Part shown: positions 1-10,540 of the stretch, piece after piece
How the letters are laid out: every line of letters starts with the position of its first letter
Numbering within the stretch: position 1 is the stretch's first letter
Source of the DNA: Megamerina dolium
Lineage: Eukaryota > Arthropoda > Insecta > Diptera > Megamerinidae
Assembly: GCA_963854835.1 (NCBI GenBank)
Contig: OY978529.1
Location: 4,374,501 to 4,438,500, forward strand
Length of the DNA stretch: 64,000 nucleotides
Direction: 5' to 3'
Translations under genes and position numbers: made by a program
The notes under the pieces: generated by a model
The model's input: only the letters and a program-made list of their open reading frames with translations
What the model was told of the DNA's origin: nothing
Databases searched by the model: none

Positions 1-445
1 GCGAAGGATTATTTATGAATACTTTATGATGATGACGATGATAATGACGATGGCTAAGTTATACATTCCTATGATACTACATTCATCCATACTAGTATTC
101 TTTTATAATTCTCTGGTATGATTTTATAAATTAGTAAAGAAAAAATATGTTTTGATTTGGCTTTAAATATTTTAGTTTGATTTCGTTAGATTCTGATTTG
201 AGGGGAAAATCATATAAAGATAATTCTGCTACTGATTGCACAGTGATTATGTTCTTGGTACTGAGAAACTGATTGTAGTCGTTAAAACATTAACCAAAAA
301 TTATTTATCTCACTATAAACAATGGCTCTTTTCTGTGGTTCCAGATTGCACACGTTATATATGACCTAAATAAACAATATGAAGTTGCCAGACTTCGTTT
401 CGGAAATTTCGAGATCTATGAAAATATAAAAAAGCCAATAAAGAG
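1..445. other. AT-rich spacer, nothing recognised
   Basis: No open frame above noise, no TE motif and no RNA gene seen. A short (GAT)n-like tract lies near 27-52. Confidence 0.6.
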
Positions 446-736
446 ATATGCGATACGAAAGAGCTCTTGGATCGACCTTGTCTTCCAGTACTGTTGTGCG
501 TATTACAATTTGGATAGTATTAGAAGGGATCTATTCATATTAGCCGGTTTCCAACGGCAGAACTCTTACAACATCACTTTTCTGAGCTTTGTCACAGAAC
601 TCTTGTAAAAGAGAGTTGCTTGTCGTCAGGTGGGCACCTTCCAGAAAAAACTCTGCTCGACAGTAAGGTTGCCTCAACTACGGATCGAAGCCACGATCTA
701 TGTAACAGAAGGCCAAGGCACAAACCTACGGTATCC
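446..736 (-). repeat. SINE-1 copy 1, diverged
   Basis: Minus-strand copy of the tRNA-derived SINE described at 54745. The recognisable order is the tail side (gagctcttggatcgacc), the body (ctgagctttgtcacagaactctt) and a degraded tRNA-like head ending cctacggtatcc. It is shorter than intact copies because part of the body near 610-650 is rearranged. It is one of the most diverged copies, so probably old. Confidence 0.7.
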
Positions 737-779
737 ACTATATAAGCATCTTGACTAAAACGACTTTATAGGTAACCTC

Positions 780-965
780 AAGTATCTCCCGTATCTCCTA
801 ATTACTTCATCCCAACTAGATCTCTGGGACTTATGGTCTATGTATTTAGCTAATTAAATTTATATCTTGCGATCTTGCAAACTACATAGAACGTCATCTG
901 TTGTTTTATCTTCCTCACACAGAGTTGATAGGAATCCTTGTCCAGACTCATTTTTTTAGGTGGTA
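780..965 (-). pseudogene. Possible relic of a LINE C-terminal zinc finger
   Basis: Read on the minus strand across frames, a segment beginning HLKKMSLDKDSY followed by broken C-x-L-C-like and H/C spacings resembles the C-terminal cysteine/histidine segment of the LINE-C copy at 42960-43640 (which reads HLHKMGLSFDTECRLC). Stops and frameshifts are frequent and I see no sharp boundaries. This is similarity by eye only, so it may be chance. Confidence 0.3.
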
Positions 966-1049
966 ATGGAGTCTAGAGTGACCTCTTAGTAGTTTAATGT
1001 AGAGTATATTATATTTTCTACTGAATACATTCTGGAACTTCAATAATTA

Positions 1050-1412
1050 ATAATTAATTAATTAATTATGTGACACTTTTAAGCCCCGAAGGGCTTTTTG
1101 GTCGAGCTTCTCTTCCAGTACTGCTTTGCATGTTAAATTTTTTGGGCAGTACTAGAAGGAACCTACTTAGTTTTGACGGTTTCGAACGGCAGAACTCTTG
1201 TGACATCGATTTTTCTGAGCTTTGTCAAAGAGTTCTTTTAGAAGTTTTTCCATGGCAAATTGTTACTGCCGGAAGAATTGGCAATTGCTTGCCGACAGTC
1301 GGGTACCGTTCGAAATAAAAATATTTTCGATATTAAATTTATGCATCAGTCGTGAATTGAACCCATGACCTACAGATTAGAAGTTCAACACACTAACCAC
1401 TGAGCTACGACA
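1050..1412 (-). repeat. SINE-1 copy 2, near full length
   Basis: A near-complete minus-strand SINE-1. It runs from a (TTAA)n-like tail at the left, through the conserved body, to a tRNA-like head ending in the complement of the A box (aaccactgagctacgac, 1395-1411). The B-box complement (tgaattgaaccc) lies at about 1352-1364. The short frame running through it is incidental. No clear target-site duplication, because the tail side is simple sequence. Confidence 0.82.
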
Positions 1413-1487
1413 ATTCACTTACTTATTTTTTTTATAAAGCTGTTGTTCTCTCTATGAAAGCCCTATGAAAGCGCTTCATGCAGTTTT

Positions 1488-1925
1488 TTTTTTTTGGGAA
1501 GGGAATCTGCACTTTCATTGGCCCAATGCTCTTCATTATAGGCATAGGTGTCTTCGTTGCAAAGGTATTGCGAAGTTTGAAGCAGTCGCAGACCAATTTT
1601 AACTATAATGAGAAGTATAATAGAGACTTGGAGCTGTCTGGTTGTGGGAGATATTGCATATGGTCCTACGAATGCTTCGATATAGACATTTCTCGACAGC
1701 ACTCACCTTACTGGAATCCTTTAAAAGATAAAACTCTAATGTGTGGACATCCTTCTGGAAAATGCAAGCTGGTTTCCATTTTTAATTGCTTCTTTGATCT
1801 CCACGCCAGTACCGCTGCTTTCTATTTTAGACCGCTGAGTATACCATAACTGTGAGTCCTGTTTGAGAGTGAGCGGAAAATGTTGGTTCTGGTATTGGTT
1901 GGTGAAATATGGTGAGTTCCAAATG
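1488..1925 (-). pseudogene. LINE-C RNase H relic
   Basis: The minus strand carries a decayed RNase H domain. The order is QLWYTQRSKIESSGTGVE (equivalent to the first catalytic-Asp strand, where the Asp is lost), a middle piece recognisable as DSSKSLLYFSL, then LKLVCDCFKLRNTFATKTP. The same order occurs in the better copy at 2390-2908. Several stops and at least two frame changes make it non-functional. The domain is known from the C-terminus of ORF2 in RNase H-bearing LINE clades (I, Loa and relatives), where it removes RNA from the cDNA hybrid. Family assignment is from domain order only. Confidence 0.6.
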
Positions 1926-2061
1926 AGGTCTCGAAACTTAATATGTCCTTTTAGATCTAATCTAAATCTTAATCTAAAGATCCTTAATCTAAAGATAATA
2001 GCTAATATGAAATGATACGGACACGGAAAATTACTTCGATGTATTGTCGCGTCGTTCAATA

Positions 2062-2305
2062 CCCGGCAAGCATAACAAAATTTAATATCGAAAGATGTTT
2101 TTCCAACGGTACCTACCTGTCGGCAAGCGATTGGTAATTCCTCCGGCAGTAATAGTTTGCCATGAAAAGGTTTCTAAAAGAACTCTATGCCCACACTAAG
2201 TTAAAGTGATGCTAGAAGGATTCTGCCGTTTGGAACCGGCTAATATAAGTAGGTCCCTTCTAATGCTGTCCAAATTTACCACGAACAACAGTATTCGAAG
2301 AGAAG
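2062..2305 (+). repeat. SINE-1 copy 3, head-less
   Basis: Plus-strand copy beginning within the end of the tRNA-like head (cccggcaagcataac). It continues through the body (cggcaagcgattggtaatt, ggaaccggctaatataagt) and ends at gaagagaag, where it abuts the LINE 3' end at 2306. Its own tail is missing, so the junction is probably a deletion or a later insertion. Confidence 0.75.
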
Positions 2306-2390
2306 ATCGGCGGTATCACAATGGGCCTTTCTGGTCTAGGTGTGTCCTCTCAAAGAGAGAGCGGTCACAATAACCTAATTAAACCTTTGT
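2306..2390 (+). mobile_element. 3' end of the (TAACC)-tailed LINE
   Basis: The segment acaatgggcctttctgg to agcggtcacaataacctaa matches the last ~80 bp of the LINE tails at 4918-5195 and 23395-23687 (gagaaaggctcattgt on the other strand, then the gagagggc pairing block and the TAACC tail). Only the terminal part survives. Confidence 0.55.
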
Positions 2391-2908
2391 CGCGCACGTT
2401 ACACTTTGACTATGGTTTCTTGATATTTCTAGATCAGGGCTCACAGTTATGGTACATTGATGGGTACAAGATGGAAGATGGCAGTGCTGGAGCGGGAATT
2501 GTAGGGCCAAATTTCCGGAAGGCAATTGCAATGGGACAAATAGCTACAATTTTTCAGGCGGAGGTCCACGCCTTAGAGCTATCTGTCAGAGAATGCCTAC
2601 GTAGGGGCACTCGAGGAACCAACATATGCATTCTATCGGACAGTCAGGCACCTCTAAAATCACTAATGAATTTCTCGCTCCAATCTAAGTTGGTTTGGGA
2701 ATGCTTTGAACTCCTCAACACCCTAGCAAAGAGGAACTCTGTGACTCTAATATGGGTACTAGGACACGAGGGGCATGCAGGAAATGAAATGGCAGATATA
2801 CTGGCCAAAAAGGGCACAGACACTCCTTTCATAGGCCCAGAACCCTTCTGTGGGGTAAACAGTAGTTTCATGAACAACTTAATATGTGAAAAAGAAAAAA
2901 GTAGTTAA
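2391..2908 (+). pseudogene. LINE-C RNase H domain, 5'-truncated
   Basis: A largely open frame covers most of an RNase H domain from a LINE ORF2. Motifs in order: QLWYIDGYKMEDGSAGAGI (first strand, IDG where active enzymes usually have TDGS), FQAEVHALEL (Glu helix), ICILSDSQAPLKSL (second Asp), and VLGHEGHAGNEMADILAKKG (GH..G.AGNE.AD, the His/Asp end). Catalytic Asp, Glu, Asp and Asp positions are all present, but the reverse transcriptase is missing upstream and the frame ends early in a (TAA)n tract near 2905-2916. The N-terminal ~40 codons come from the adjoining LINE tail and are not part of the domain. In life this domain removes template RNA during target-primed reverse transcription. 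Same family as 14540-15160. Confidence 0.75.
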
Positions 2909-3758
2909 TAATAATAATGGTTTCTTGAAATCGAACATCCGACCCCGTTTAAATTTTTTGCCAAATTGTAGTGTCTATTTAGTTGTACAAAGCAATCATA
3001 ATTTGTATCACATCCTTCCCAATGCTTTAGCTTCTTTTTTTTATATTTAATGAGTATCAATGTTGCGGTCGTAACCTAGGAAATGTCCATACGAAATACT
3101 TCTTGTAGAGTGCAACATATTTCATCTACAATTATTTTTACATAGGCAACAATTTTTCTTGTCTTAAATTTGTGTTTGTTTTCCCCTTTCTCTCACTTTG
3201 TCTCACTTGAATCCAAGCCAAGTTAACGACTAGCAATTTAAAGGTGATGACTGTCGTTTTCAAAGTTTTTATTTTCTCACCTTATTGTTTTTTTTTTCCC
3301 CCGTTCCTTTTGTTGCTTCAACAACTTGTGTAGAAGAAACAACTTGTTATTGTACGTATTTAGTTAACACATGAAACCAATGTTTTTCAATGTTTTGGTT
3401 TTCATTTTTTGTCACCCGCAAAACATTTAGTTCACCACCATGCAAGTGAGTGTGTTACGAATAATGTCTTAACGCGTGTAAAATTTAACTTTCGTAGGCG
3501 TGTACTCATACAAAAACAACGATTTACACACTTTGTAAGCAAAGGTGTAACAATAACTAACAACGGCAACGACACAAACAACAATGATAACAATGGCAAA
3601 TACTATTGTACAAATAGACAATTGTTTGCCTTCCGTGTTTTTGTCTTTTTGATTTTTTTTTTCTTATATTTTCCTATGCCTTTTGGAGGCGCTCCATTGA
3701 GTAATTGTTTACAAATTCATAAAAGATTCGTTAGATCAGGCTTAGATCTTTATTAAGC
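2909..3758. other. AT-rich spacer
   Basis: Poly-T and AAC-rich runs. The open frame at 3409-3756 is low-complexity (Asn-rich, then hydrophobic) and has no recognisable domain; I do not regard it as a gene. Confidence 0.6.
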
Positions 3759-4900
3759 AGTTGTAAATGATTTTTTAAGCACCTTCGCATTTGATTTAAA
3801 AAAAAAAACACATAAAATTTAGAGAAATGTACGAAATCTTTATTGGAGTCGATAGAACGATCTATATAATTATTGACCGCGGCTGCGCCTCAAATGGTTC
3901 ATACGCTGGGTCCACTTTTGGCATACTGTTTCCAACATATAGGCCGGTATCTCACAAATAAATTCTTCAAAATTGGTTTCCAGTGCATCAACTAGTGCGG
4001 GCTTGTCGCTATAGACGTGGGCCTTAACATAGCCCCACAAAAAATAGTCTAAGGGTGTTAAATCGCACGATTTAGGCAGCCAAATGACCGGCCCCAAACG
4101 TGAAATAAACTGTTCACCGAACTCGCCTCTCACTTGGGCCATTGTTTCGCGTGCTGTGTGTCATGTGGCACCGTCTTGTTGAAACCTCATGTCAGCCAAA
4201 TGCAGCTCTTCCACTTTGGGCAAAAGAAAAGTTTGTAATCATCGCACGGTAGCGCTCGCCATTCACAGTAACGTTCCTGCCTTCATCGTCTTTGAAAAGT
4301 ACGGTCCAATACCGGCCCATAATCCACACCAAACAGCGAATTTTTTGGGATGCATTGGCAGGTAGTTCTTGCAATGCTTCTGGCTGCTCTTCACACTGGA
4401 TAAGGCAATTTTGATTGTTCACTTATCCATTCAACCAGAAATGAGCTTCGTCGCTGAATACAATTTTCCCATAAAAATAGTGGATTTTCATCCGACTTTG
4501 TCAGCGCCCATTCACCAAAAGTTAGCCGTTGTGGTAAGTCATGTGGCTTCAAGTCTTGCACGAGCTGTGTTTGGGTGTAAAGATTTTACACCCAAATCCT
4601 TCTGCAAAATTTTCCACGTAGTGGAGCAACAGAGCGCCATTTGCAGCGAACGGCGCCGAATCGATAATTAACGGTCATCAACAACACTGGCGGATACAAC
4701 AGCAATATTTTCCCCTGTCCGCACTGTTGGTGGTTTAATGTCCAATAATGTAAATTTGTTGCGAAATTTAGTCACAAGATTCGGAATAGCCGCCTCAGAA
4801 GGTCGCCCAAACTGACCAAAAAATGGAAGAAGTGCACTTTCTTAACCGACCATGAATTTTAATAATAAAATTCAATAATCTACAAGCGTTGTTCGTTTAT

Positions 4901-4917
4901 AAGTCGATTCATGATTA
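4901..4917. repeat. Target-site duplication, left copy (partner 5196-5212)
   Basis: 17 bp, 16 identical to 5196-5212; flanks the LINE tail at 4918-5195. Confidence 0.85.
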
Positions 4918-5195
4918 TGAGAATGATGAGGAGATGAGATGAACTCGAGACCGTCTCACATCTGCTGGGTAGCTGCCCTGCTTTGTGCAAAACACGCAAA
5001 AAATTTCTGGAATATTATCAGTTGAATGACTTAGCCCCCCTATCAGTGGTTGATATTAGCAACTTCCTAAATTTCCACAAAAGTTCTGCTTGGTTCGACG
5101 TAGTAGAGTAGGAATATCGCCGTGGTGCCACAATGAGCCTTTCTCCGGCCTACGTGTGCCCTCCTTTTGAGAGGGCAGCCACTCTAACCTAACCT
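4918..5195 (+). mobile_element. 5'-truncated LINE tail inserted in the D41D mariner
   Basis: A 278-bp insert bounded by a 17-bp duplication, aagtcgattcatgatta (4901-4917) and aagtcgactcatgatta (5196-5212), one mismatch. It begins in the C-terminal zinc-finger region (GATGAGGAGATG, then LETVSHLLG in the related copy). It continues with a short 3' UTR holding a small inverted repeat around gagggcagcc, and ends in TAACCTAACC. The related copy at 23395-23687 shows the same layout, also with a duplication. Insertion and 5' truncation fit target-primed reverse transcription. Confidence 0.82.
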
Positions 5196-5321
5196 AAGTC
5201 GACTCATGATTAAATTATAGACCAAACTGAACATGTTTGACAGTGACATGTTACACGAAAACAGCTGAGCTGTCAAAAACAGTGTTGTCAAAAAAAAAAG
5301 TTGCTAAAAAATCACCCTGTA

Positions 5322-5796
5322 CTATGTTAAATGTATTATATGTATTATAATGAGCACAAGTGTGTATATTTTTGTAGGCGAAACAGATTTTTCTTAATGA
5401 AAGGCGCCATTATTGTGAGCTCAATAGAACAACGTATAGTAGCAGGGAGAATATAAGAAATCTACCGAACAAAAACGTTTCTCAGATCAAACCAAATTTC
5501 AATATTAGCTAAATCGAATAGCTAAAGCAATCGGAAAGAGTTAAATGGCTAAAAATTTACACCGGTGTTATATACCGAGGTACACCGGAGGGCAAGCATA
5601 TTTACTCTCCATATGATTGAGCGGATGAATATGAAAATATTTAACTCAATTAACTTACATATAAAAGGTTTTTCATATCGAGCAAACAAACAAAGAAACA
5701 TCAACATACAAATATGAAATCACGGCGACAATTGAAATGCCATCGAAAGTCGTCGAAAACAGACAAACGAATGCGTCAGCAAGCCACAACGACAAC
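5322..5796. other. AT-rich spacer
   Basis: Nothing recognised; short open frames only. Confidence 0.5.
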
Positions 5797-6231
5797 GGCA
5801 ATGACGACAAATTTTCATATACATTCTGTCAAATAAGTACCCGGAAATTCTCATTTTTAATTTTCCCTCTGAGAATATTTCAATAAAATTTTTCCCAGGT
5901 TGGCACAACTGTCAGCCACTATTCTGTGAATTTTTATTGCTATGTGTCATTTAGTTTGGTTACGGCGTCATTAGGAACAAGTCAACCTTTTGTGTGCGTT
6001 GCGATTTTTACTATGGATAAAATATCGAACAAAGAGTTTGTGTGAAATTTTTTTTCGACATGGTTGAATCACCAAATGTTTTTTTCAACATTTCCAACGT
6101 TTTGGCACAAGAAATTTCCTTTGAAACACAAAATTTTTTGAAATATTCTCAGAGGGAAAATTAAAAATGAGAATTTCCGGTTTCCGGGTACTTATTTGAC
6201 AGAATGTATATTTAGTTTCGTCGCTAGAGGG
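5797..6231. repeat. Inverted repeat with arms of about 67-85 bp
   Basis: The left arm core at 5817-5883 (atacattctgtcaaataagt ... tgagaatatttcaa) is repeated in reverse complement at 6138-6211. The right arm carries a 7-bp insertion (ccggttt next to ttccgg). Weaker complementarity continues outward to about 5797 and 6231. The 254-bp spacer contains no recognisable coding sequence. The whole unit could be a non-autonomous foldback-like element (MITE) or a hairpin-forming inverted duplication. I found no clear target-site duplication. Confidence 0.75.
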
Positions 6232-7625
6232 TCTCAAATAAAATGCACAAACGACATGACAATGAAGAAGGGCGGTGTACAAAACAGAAGCGCAACAGGA
6301 GCAGGCGAGTTAATGTACTTATAAGCTCACAAATTGTTTTCGCTCGAAGGCTGGGTAGGCAAAACAAACGTGCACCCATCAAAGTGTTGTCACTGTCACC
6401 AAGCAAATGTCACAGACACGTCAGGGATTAAAATGACAAGCGACTTTTAACTGTCATTTATGAAGCGAACATAACAGAACGGAATAGTGAAAGCAAGTAC
6501 AACAAATACATATGTATGCGAGCCAGTGTGAGATTAATAAGAGACAATGTTGTGTAAGGTAAATCTAAGGGAATGTTAGAGACATCACCACCACCACCAC
6601 CACCGGAAGCAGATCTAAAGGTTTATATGCGTGGTTGACAAATACAAAACCATTCGTTGTTGTCCATTGTCTGTCTCTTGTTGTTCTCTATCTCCTCAAT
6701 TAAACGTATGCCTCATGCATTGTGGAGTTACTTTATTGCTGCTTTTGGCATGCTTCTGTGTGTTGGTCTACTGGTATTATCCTTCGGCAAATATGAAATG
6801 ATGACAGCCACACTCTGTCTATTTGTAATACTAAACATTTTCACACACAAACACACTCATACACAGAAAACGGCGCGAATGTAATGGCAAATCAAGTCTT
6901 GGGTGGGTTAAAGTGTGTCATACTAGGTGGTTTCGATGGTACTATTTCGTCATTATTTAAACCACATTTTACATGTGTCACCAAGACTAAGCGACACTGT
7001 AGCCAGCGAGCGCGAGCGACAATGTCATCCTTTTGCATGTCATTTACAAGTACATAATATGCTTTTGGCGGTAGTGGTTTGATGTGGATGGCTGGTTGGC
7101 TCACCGTTTGGTTGCTTTGAGGTATTTTTAGAGTCTTGGTCTTGACTTTGGCCTCTACATACGGTTATCTCATAAGTTTGGTTGATTTCAGTTGTGTGGC
7201 TGTTACTGTGCGGAGCGATTTTGATGTTTCTGATTTGGGTGGTTAGTTGGCTGATTCGGTTAAGCAGCGAGTCAGCAAGAGGCAAGCGCAAAATATGTCC
7301 TGTGGCATTGTTGACAAGCTTAATGTGTGATGTCATTATTGTTGTTGCACGTACGCATTTTATATAAACGAATTACAGATGAGGGTTCATATGTACTAAA
7401 TAATTCTTCATCGTCGTCGTCGTCATCATCACTTTACATTACGTAGACAAATGCGCCGAGTTAATCGACGGTGTAATTTAATTAGTTTACGGAAGTGGGA
7501 AATGAGAATTGAGACGAATTGTTGTAAAAAAAAAAAATAAAACTGGAAATTTTTTAATTCTCTTGATGTATACTCTTAGCTTTCTTTTCAAGTGGGCTTA
7601 TGTATGTTAAGTTATTTCGTAAAAT
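6232..7625. other. Spacer with microsatellites
   Basis: Contains (CCA)n at about 6585-6604, a CA-rich tract near 6842-6866 and (TCG)n/(TCA)n at 7408-7432. Open frames here overlap simple sequence and show no domain. Confidence 0.55.
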
Positions 7626-7807
7626 AACTTTGATGACTGTATAGATTTGAAAAGGAAATGCAGAAAGGGTGAACTAAACTGAATAACGTTGAGCACACAT
7701 TAATCGCTTGGATCTTCGGTACTTGGGCACCTATTGATTAGTGGTAATCGAAGATTCGCAGCACTATATGGGCAGCTAGAGAACTTTTTCAGAAAAAAGA
7801 TCGCTTC
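7626..7807. repeat. Long direct repeat, left copy
   Basis: 182 bp, roughly 80% identical by eye to 8141-8318. Shared landmarks are ggtgaactaaactga, cgttgagcac, attaatcgcttggatctt and agatcgcttc. The pair brackets a head-less SINE-1. No coding potential. Confidence 0.8.
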
Positions 7808-8140
7808 TGATCTGTAAGTCGTGGGTTCAATCCTCGGCTAAAGCATAACAAATTTAATATCGAAATAATTTGTCCTTCGAACGGTAGCCAAGCAATTGTC
7901 GGCAAGCGATTGGCAATTTTTCCGGCAGTAACAATTTGCAATGGAAATGCTTCTAAAAGTACTCTATGACAAAGCTCACAAATAGTGATGTTGCAAGAGT
8001 TCTGCCATTCGGAACCGGCTAAAATAAGGTCCCTTCTAATACTGTCCAAAATTTGACACGAACAACAGTAATGGAAGAGAAGCTCAGACAAAAAGCCCTT
8101 TGGGGCTTTAAGTGCCACATATTTATTTATTTGTTTATTG
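7803..8140 (+). repeat. SINE-1 copy 4, lacking the A box
   Basis: Plus-strand SINE starting at cttctgatctgtaagtcg, so the first ~30 bp of the tRNA-like head, including the A box, are missing. The B box ggttcaatcct (about 7823-7833) is present. The body and tail are complete, ending gccacatatttatttattt. The start overlaps the end of the flanking direct repeat by the shared bases CTTC, suggesting microhomology at the 5' junction. Confidence 0.85.
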
Positions 8141-8318
8141 AATTTTGATCACTGAACAGGTTTTAAAAGGAAACGCAGAGGGGGTGAACTAAACTGAGCA
8201 ACGTTGAGCACATTAATCGCTTGGATCTTGGGTACTGTAACTCATTGATTAGTAGTGATCTATCGATTCGAAGCTCGGTATGGGCACTAAAGAAATTTTT
8301 CAGAAAGAAGATCGCTTC
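8141..8318. repeat. Long direct repeat, right copy
   Basis: Partner of 7626-7807, immediately after the SINE tail. The two together look like an unusually long target-site duplication or an older tandem duplication. Confidence 0.8.
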
Positions 8319-9376
8319 CAATATTTTATAACTTTAACATCCAAAATGACACTGAAAGAATAACTCATTCTTGGTTCTTCGGAACTCATTGCTGGTTGAT
8401 TAGACGGTTACAAGCGCTAATTCACAGAACTCTTACTGTATCATACACTTAGCATTGATGCCGTTTTCACACCATGGTTTCCAAGTTCGACAGACTATCG
8501 GACTAGATCCAGTCGGACGTGTTAATGTAACAGCGTAGGTTCTTAAATCAAATTTCTAAACAGTCAAACAGATTGTCCGATTGTCGGTACTTGTACTTTT
8601 TGATTGTCAGATGTCTTGTGAGAATTTTAACAGAAAGCCCATTTAAATCTAGCGGTTGCATTGAATTGATCGTAGCGCGCAAATTTATCCACTGTTCAAG
8701 TTGCTGTAAAATGTATGTGACTTGGAAGCTGCGATTAATTCACGAACAGAGAAATCGCGACCCGAGTGTTGAAGAATACTCGAGATTTTCTTGACAAATA
8801 CTCGTAATATAAAATACATTGAGACCAATTTTTGTTATGGTTACCATGTATCAGCTCGGTGGTGCATTGGAACCTCACAATGCACCAATTTTGATATCAC
8901 AAAATAATTGAACCTTTTTAACTTTGTCCACTTGCTAGCAAACGACTGAGCTCTGTAACAAAGCTCAGTAAATGTGATCTCACTAGGGTTTTGCCGTCGA
9001 TCAAGGGTCTCTCGGAGCCTATTAGTGGCAACTATACATATTTGAGTGTATGGAGTGTAGCTCCCACACGCTAAGGATATTGGATTTCAAACAAAGCATA
9101 CTAAATAGAAAGTTTCGTACCGAATGATGTAGTTTTAGAAGTGGCGCACGAGCCCTAGAGACCGTAAAACTGGTTTCTGATAAATGTCCAATACGTAACC
9201 GTAACTTCTTAATTCTATAAAGGTAGAATATAGTAAGGTAAACTCTAATTAGTTTTTTCTTTCCCAATATTTCCTTAGAGAAGGTCAAGGGCCTGAGTAT
9301 GGGTTTAAATGCGGGAGTATATTCCTGCCGTAACGGAAATGGTAACCTGGTTACGGATGTCCAAAGCGTACTGAGT
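8319..9376. other. Spacer with a SINE-1 scrap
   Basis: A ~50-bp plus-strand scrap of SINE-1 body (gagctctgtaacaaagctca ... ttttgccgt, about 8948-8998) is visible. Nothing else recognised. Confidence 0.5.
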
Positions 9377-10540
9377 CTATGATGACGTTTCACCACCCGA
9401 CCACCACAAGGTTAAAACAGCCATAATGAGGCTGAAGAACAACAAAGCAGCAGGTGCAGATAGCCTCCTGCCGAGACCGTTTAAGACCGGCGGCGATGTG
9501 CTGCTCACCTGCATACACCATCTTATAAGCAGAATATGGTCGGACGAAATAATGCCAGATGATGGGAGTATCAGTGTTCTCTGCCCCTTACATAAGAAAG
9601 GACACCCCACAATTTGAGCCAACTACCGTGGCATAACTCTCCTGAGCATCGCATACAAGGTCTTATCGTGCGTATTGTGAGACAGATCAGATCAGCCTTA
9701 TCAGTGTGACTTCAGGCTGAATAAATCCACCATCGATCAAATTTTTACACTACGCCAAATCCTGGAAAAAACCCAAGAAAATCAGATCGACACACATCGT
9801 TTTCGACAGTCCGATAAGGGATTACCTCCACACAACTATGTCTGAATTTGGTATATCTGCAAAGAGTCCCGGCGTCTTGGGCAACATGTCACTGTTGACA
9901 ATTACATTCTCGAGGTGGTGAAGGACTTCGTCTATCTTGGAACCAGCATCAACAACTGTAAGAGACCATGCGTAGAATAACTCTTGGCAACAAGTGTTAC
10001 TTTGGGCTGAGTAAGCAATTGAGTAGTGGAACCCTCTCTCGAAAACTGCAAATCACACTCTACAATTCCCTCATTATTCCTGTTCTAACATATAGCGCAG
10101 AAGCCTGGAAAATTTCCACCACGGATGAGAGGATGCTTGGAGTTTTCAAGGGAAAATTTCTTCGCTGTATATTCGGATCTATTTGCGTTGATGGCGAGTA
10201 CCGAATAAGGTACAACGATGAGCTGTATGTGCTGTACGTTGACATAGACATATTAAGGAGAATCAAAATCCAGCGGCTGTGCTGGCTAGGTCATGTCGAG
10301 CTAATGGAAGTAGATGCTCCAGCGAAGAGGGTATTTAATTCGGCACCCTCTGGAGGACGCAGAAGAAGAGGAAGATCAAACCTCCGTTGGAAGGACCAAA
10401 TGATGGGTAACCTGGCGGCGCTTGGAATATTCAATTGGCACCAGCAAGCGAAGAACAGAAAAGACTGGTCGCGCATTATATCTTCGGACTAAATCGATCA
10501 TCGGTTGTTATGGCCACATAAGTAGAAGAAGAAGAAGAAG
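9377..10540 (+). mobile_element. LINE-B copy 1, internally deleted reverse transcriptase
   Basis: RTE-like LINE ORF2 fragment. Its fingers region reads MRLKNNKAAGADSL ... LLTCIHHLISRIWSDEIM, then LCPLHKKGHPTI, a stop, and a degraded NYRGITLLSIAYKVL. Near 9860 the sequence jumps from the start of the palm (FGIS-AK) to ESRRLGQHVTVDNY, so the YADD catalytic block is deleted. The thumb and C-terminal part is open at 9968-10492 (FGLSKQLSSG, TYSAEAWKISTTDERMLG, RLCWLGHVELME, GGRRRRGRSNLRWKDQ). The 3' end is ggttgttatggccacataagt followed by (AGA)n. It is dead because it lacks the active site. Confidence 0.85.

Larger units (their letters stand above)
3759..5321 (-). mobile_element. D41D (rosa-type) Tc1/mariner relic, split by a LINE tail
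   Basis: Transposase remnants run right to left on the minus strand. KIVFSDEAHFWLNG (first catalytic Asp, near 4440-4480) is followed by EEQPEALQELP, KDDEGRNVTVNGERYRAMI, a degraded FQQDGATCHTA around 4135-4200 (second Asp), and GEFGEQFISRLGPVIW with CDLTPLDYFLWGYVKAHVY (third Asp, about 4010-4120). Counting from the second to the third Asp gives 41 intervening residues, the D41D spacing of the rosa group, rather than the usual 34. Imperfect inverted ends share TGATTTTTTA (3765-3778 left; complement at 5302-5313 right). Many stops and frameshifts, so inactive. A 278-bp LINE tail interrupts it at 4918-5195. Confidence 0.75.

Noticed and set aside
1070..1318. 82-codon frame at a SINE copy, and similar frames at 7789-8118, 27534-27848 and 54651-54962
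   Set aside because: These are incidental frames through SINE-1, seen in both orientations, with no protein-like conservation.
3409..3756. 115-codon frame with an apparent membrane segment
   Set aside because: AAC-repeat and T-run translation in AT-rich spacer; no start context or homology I recognise.
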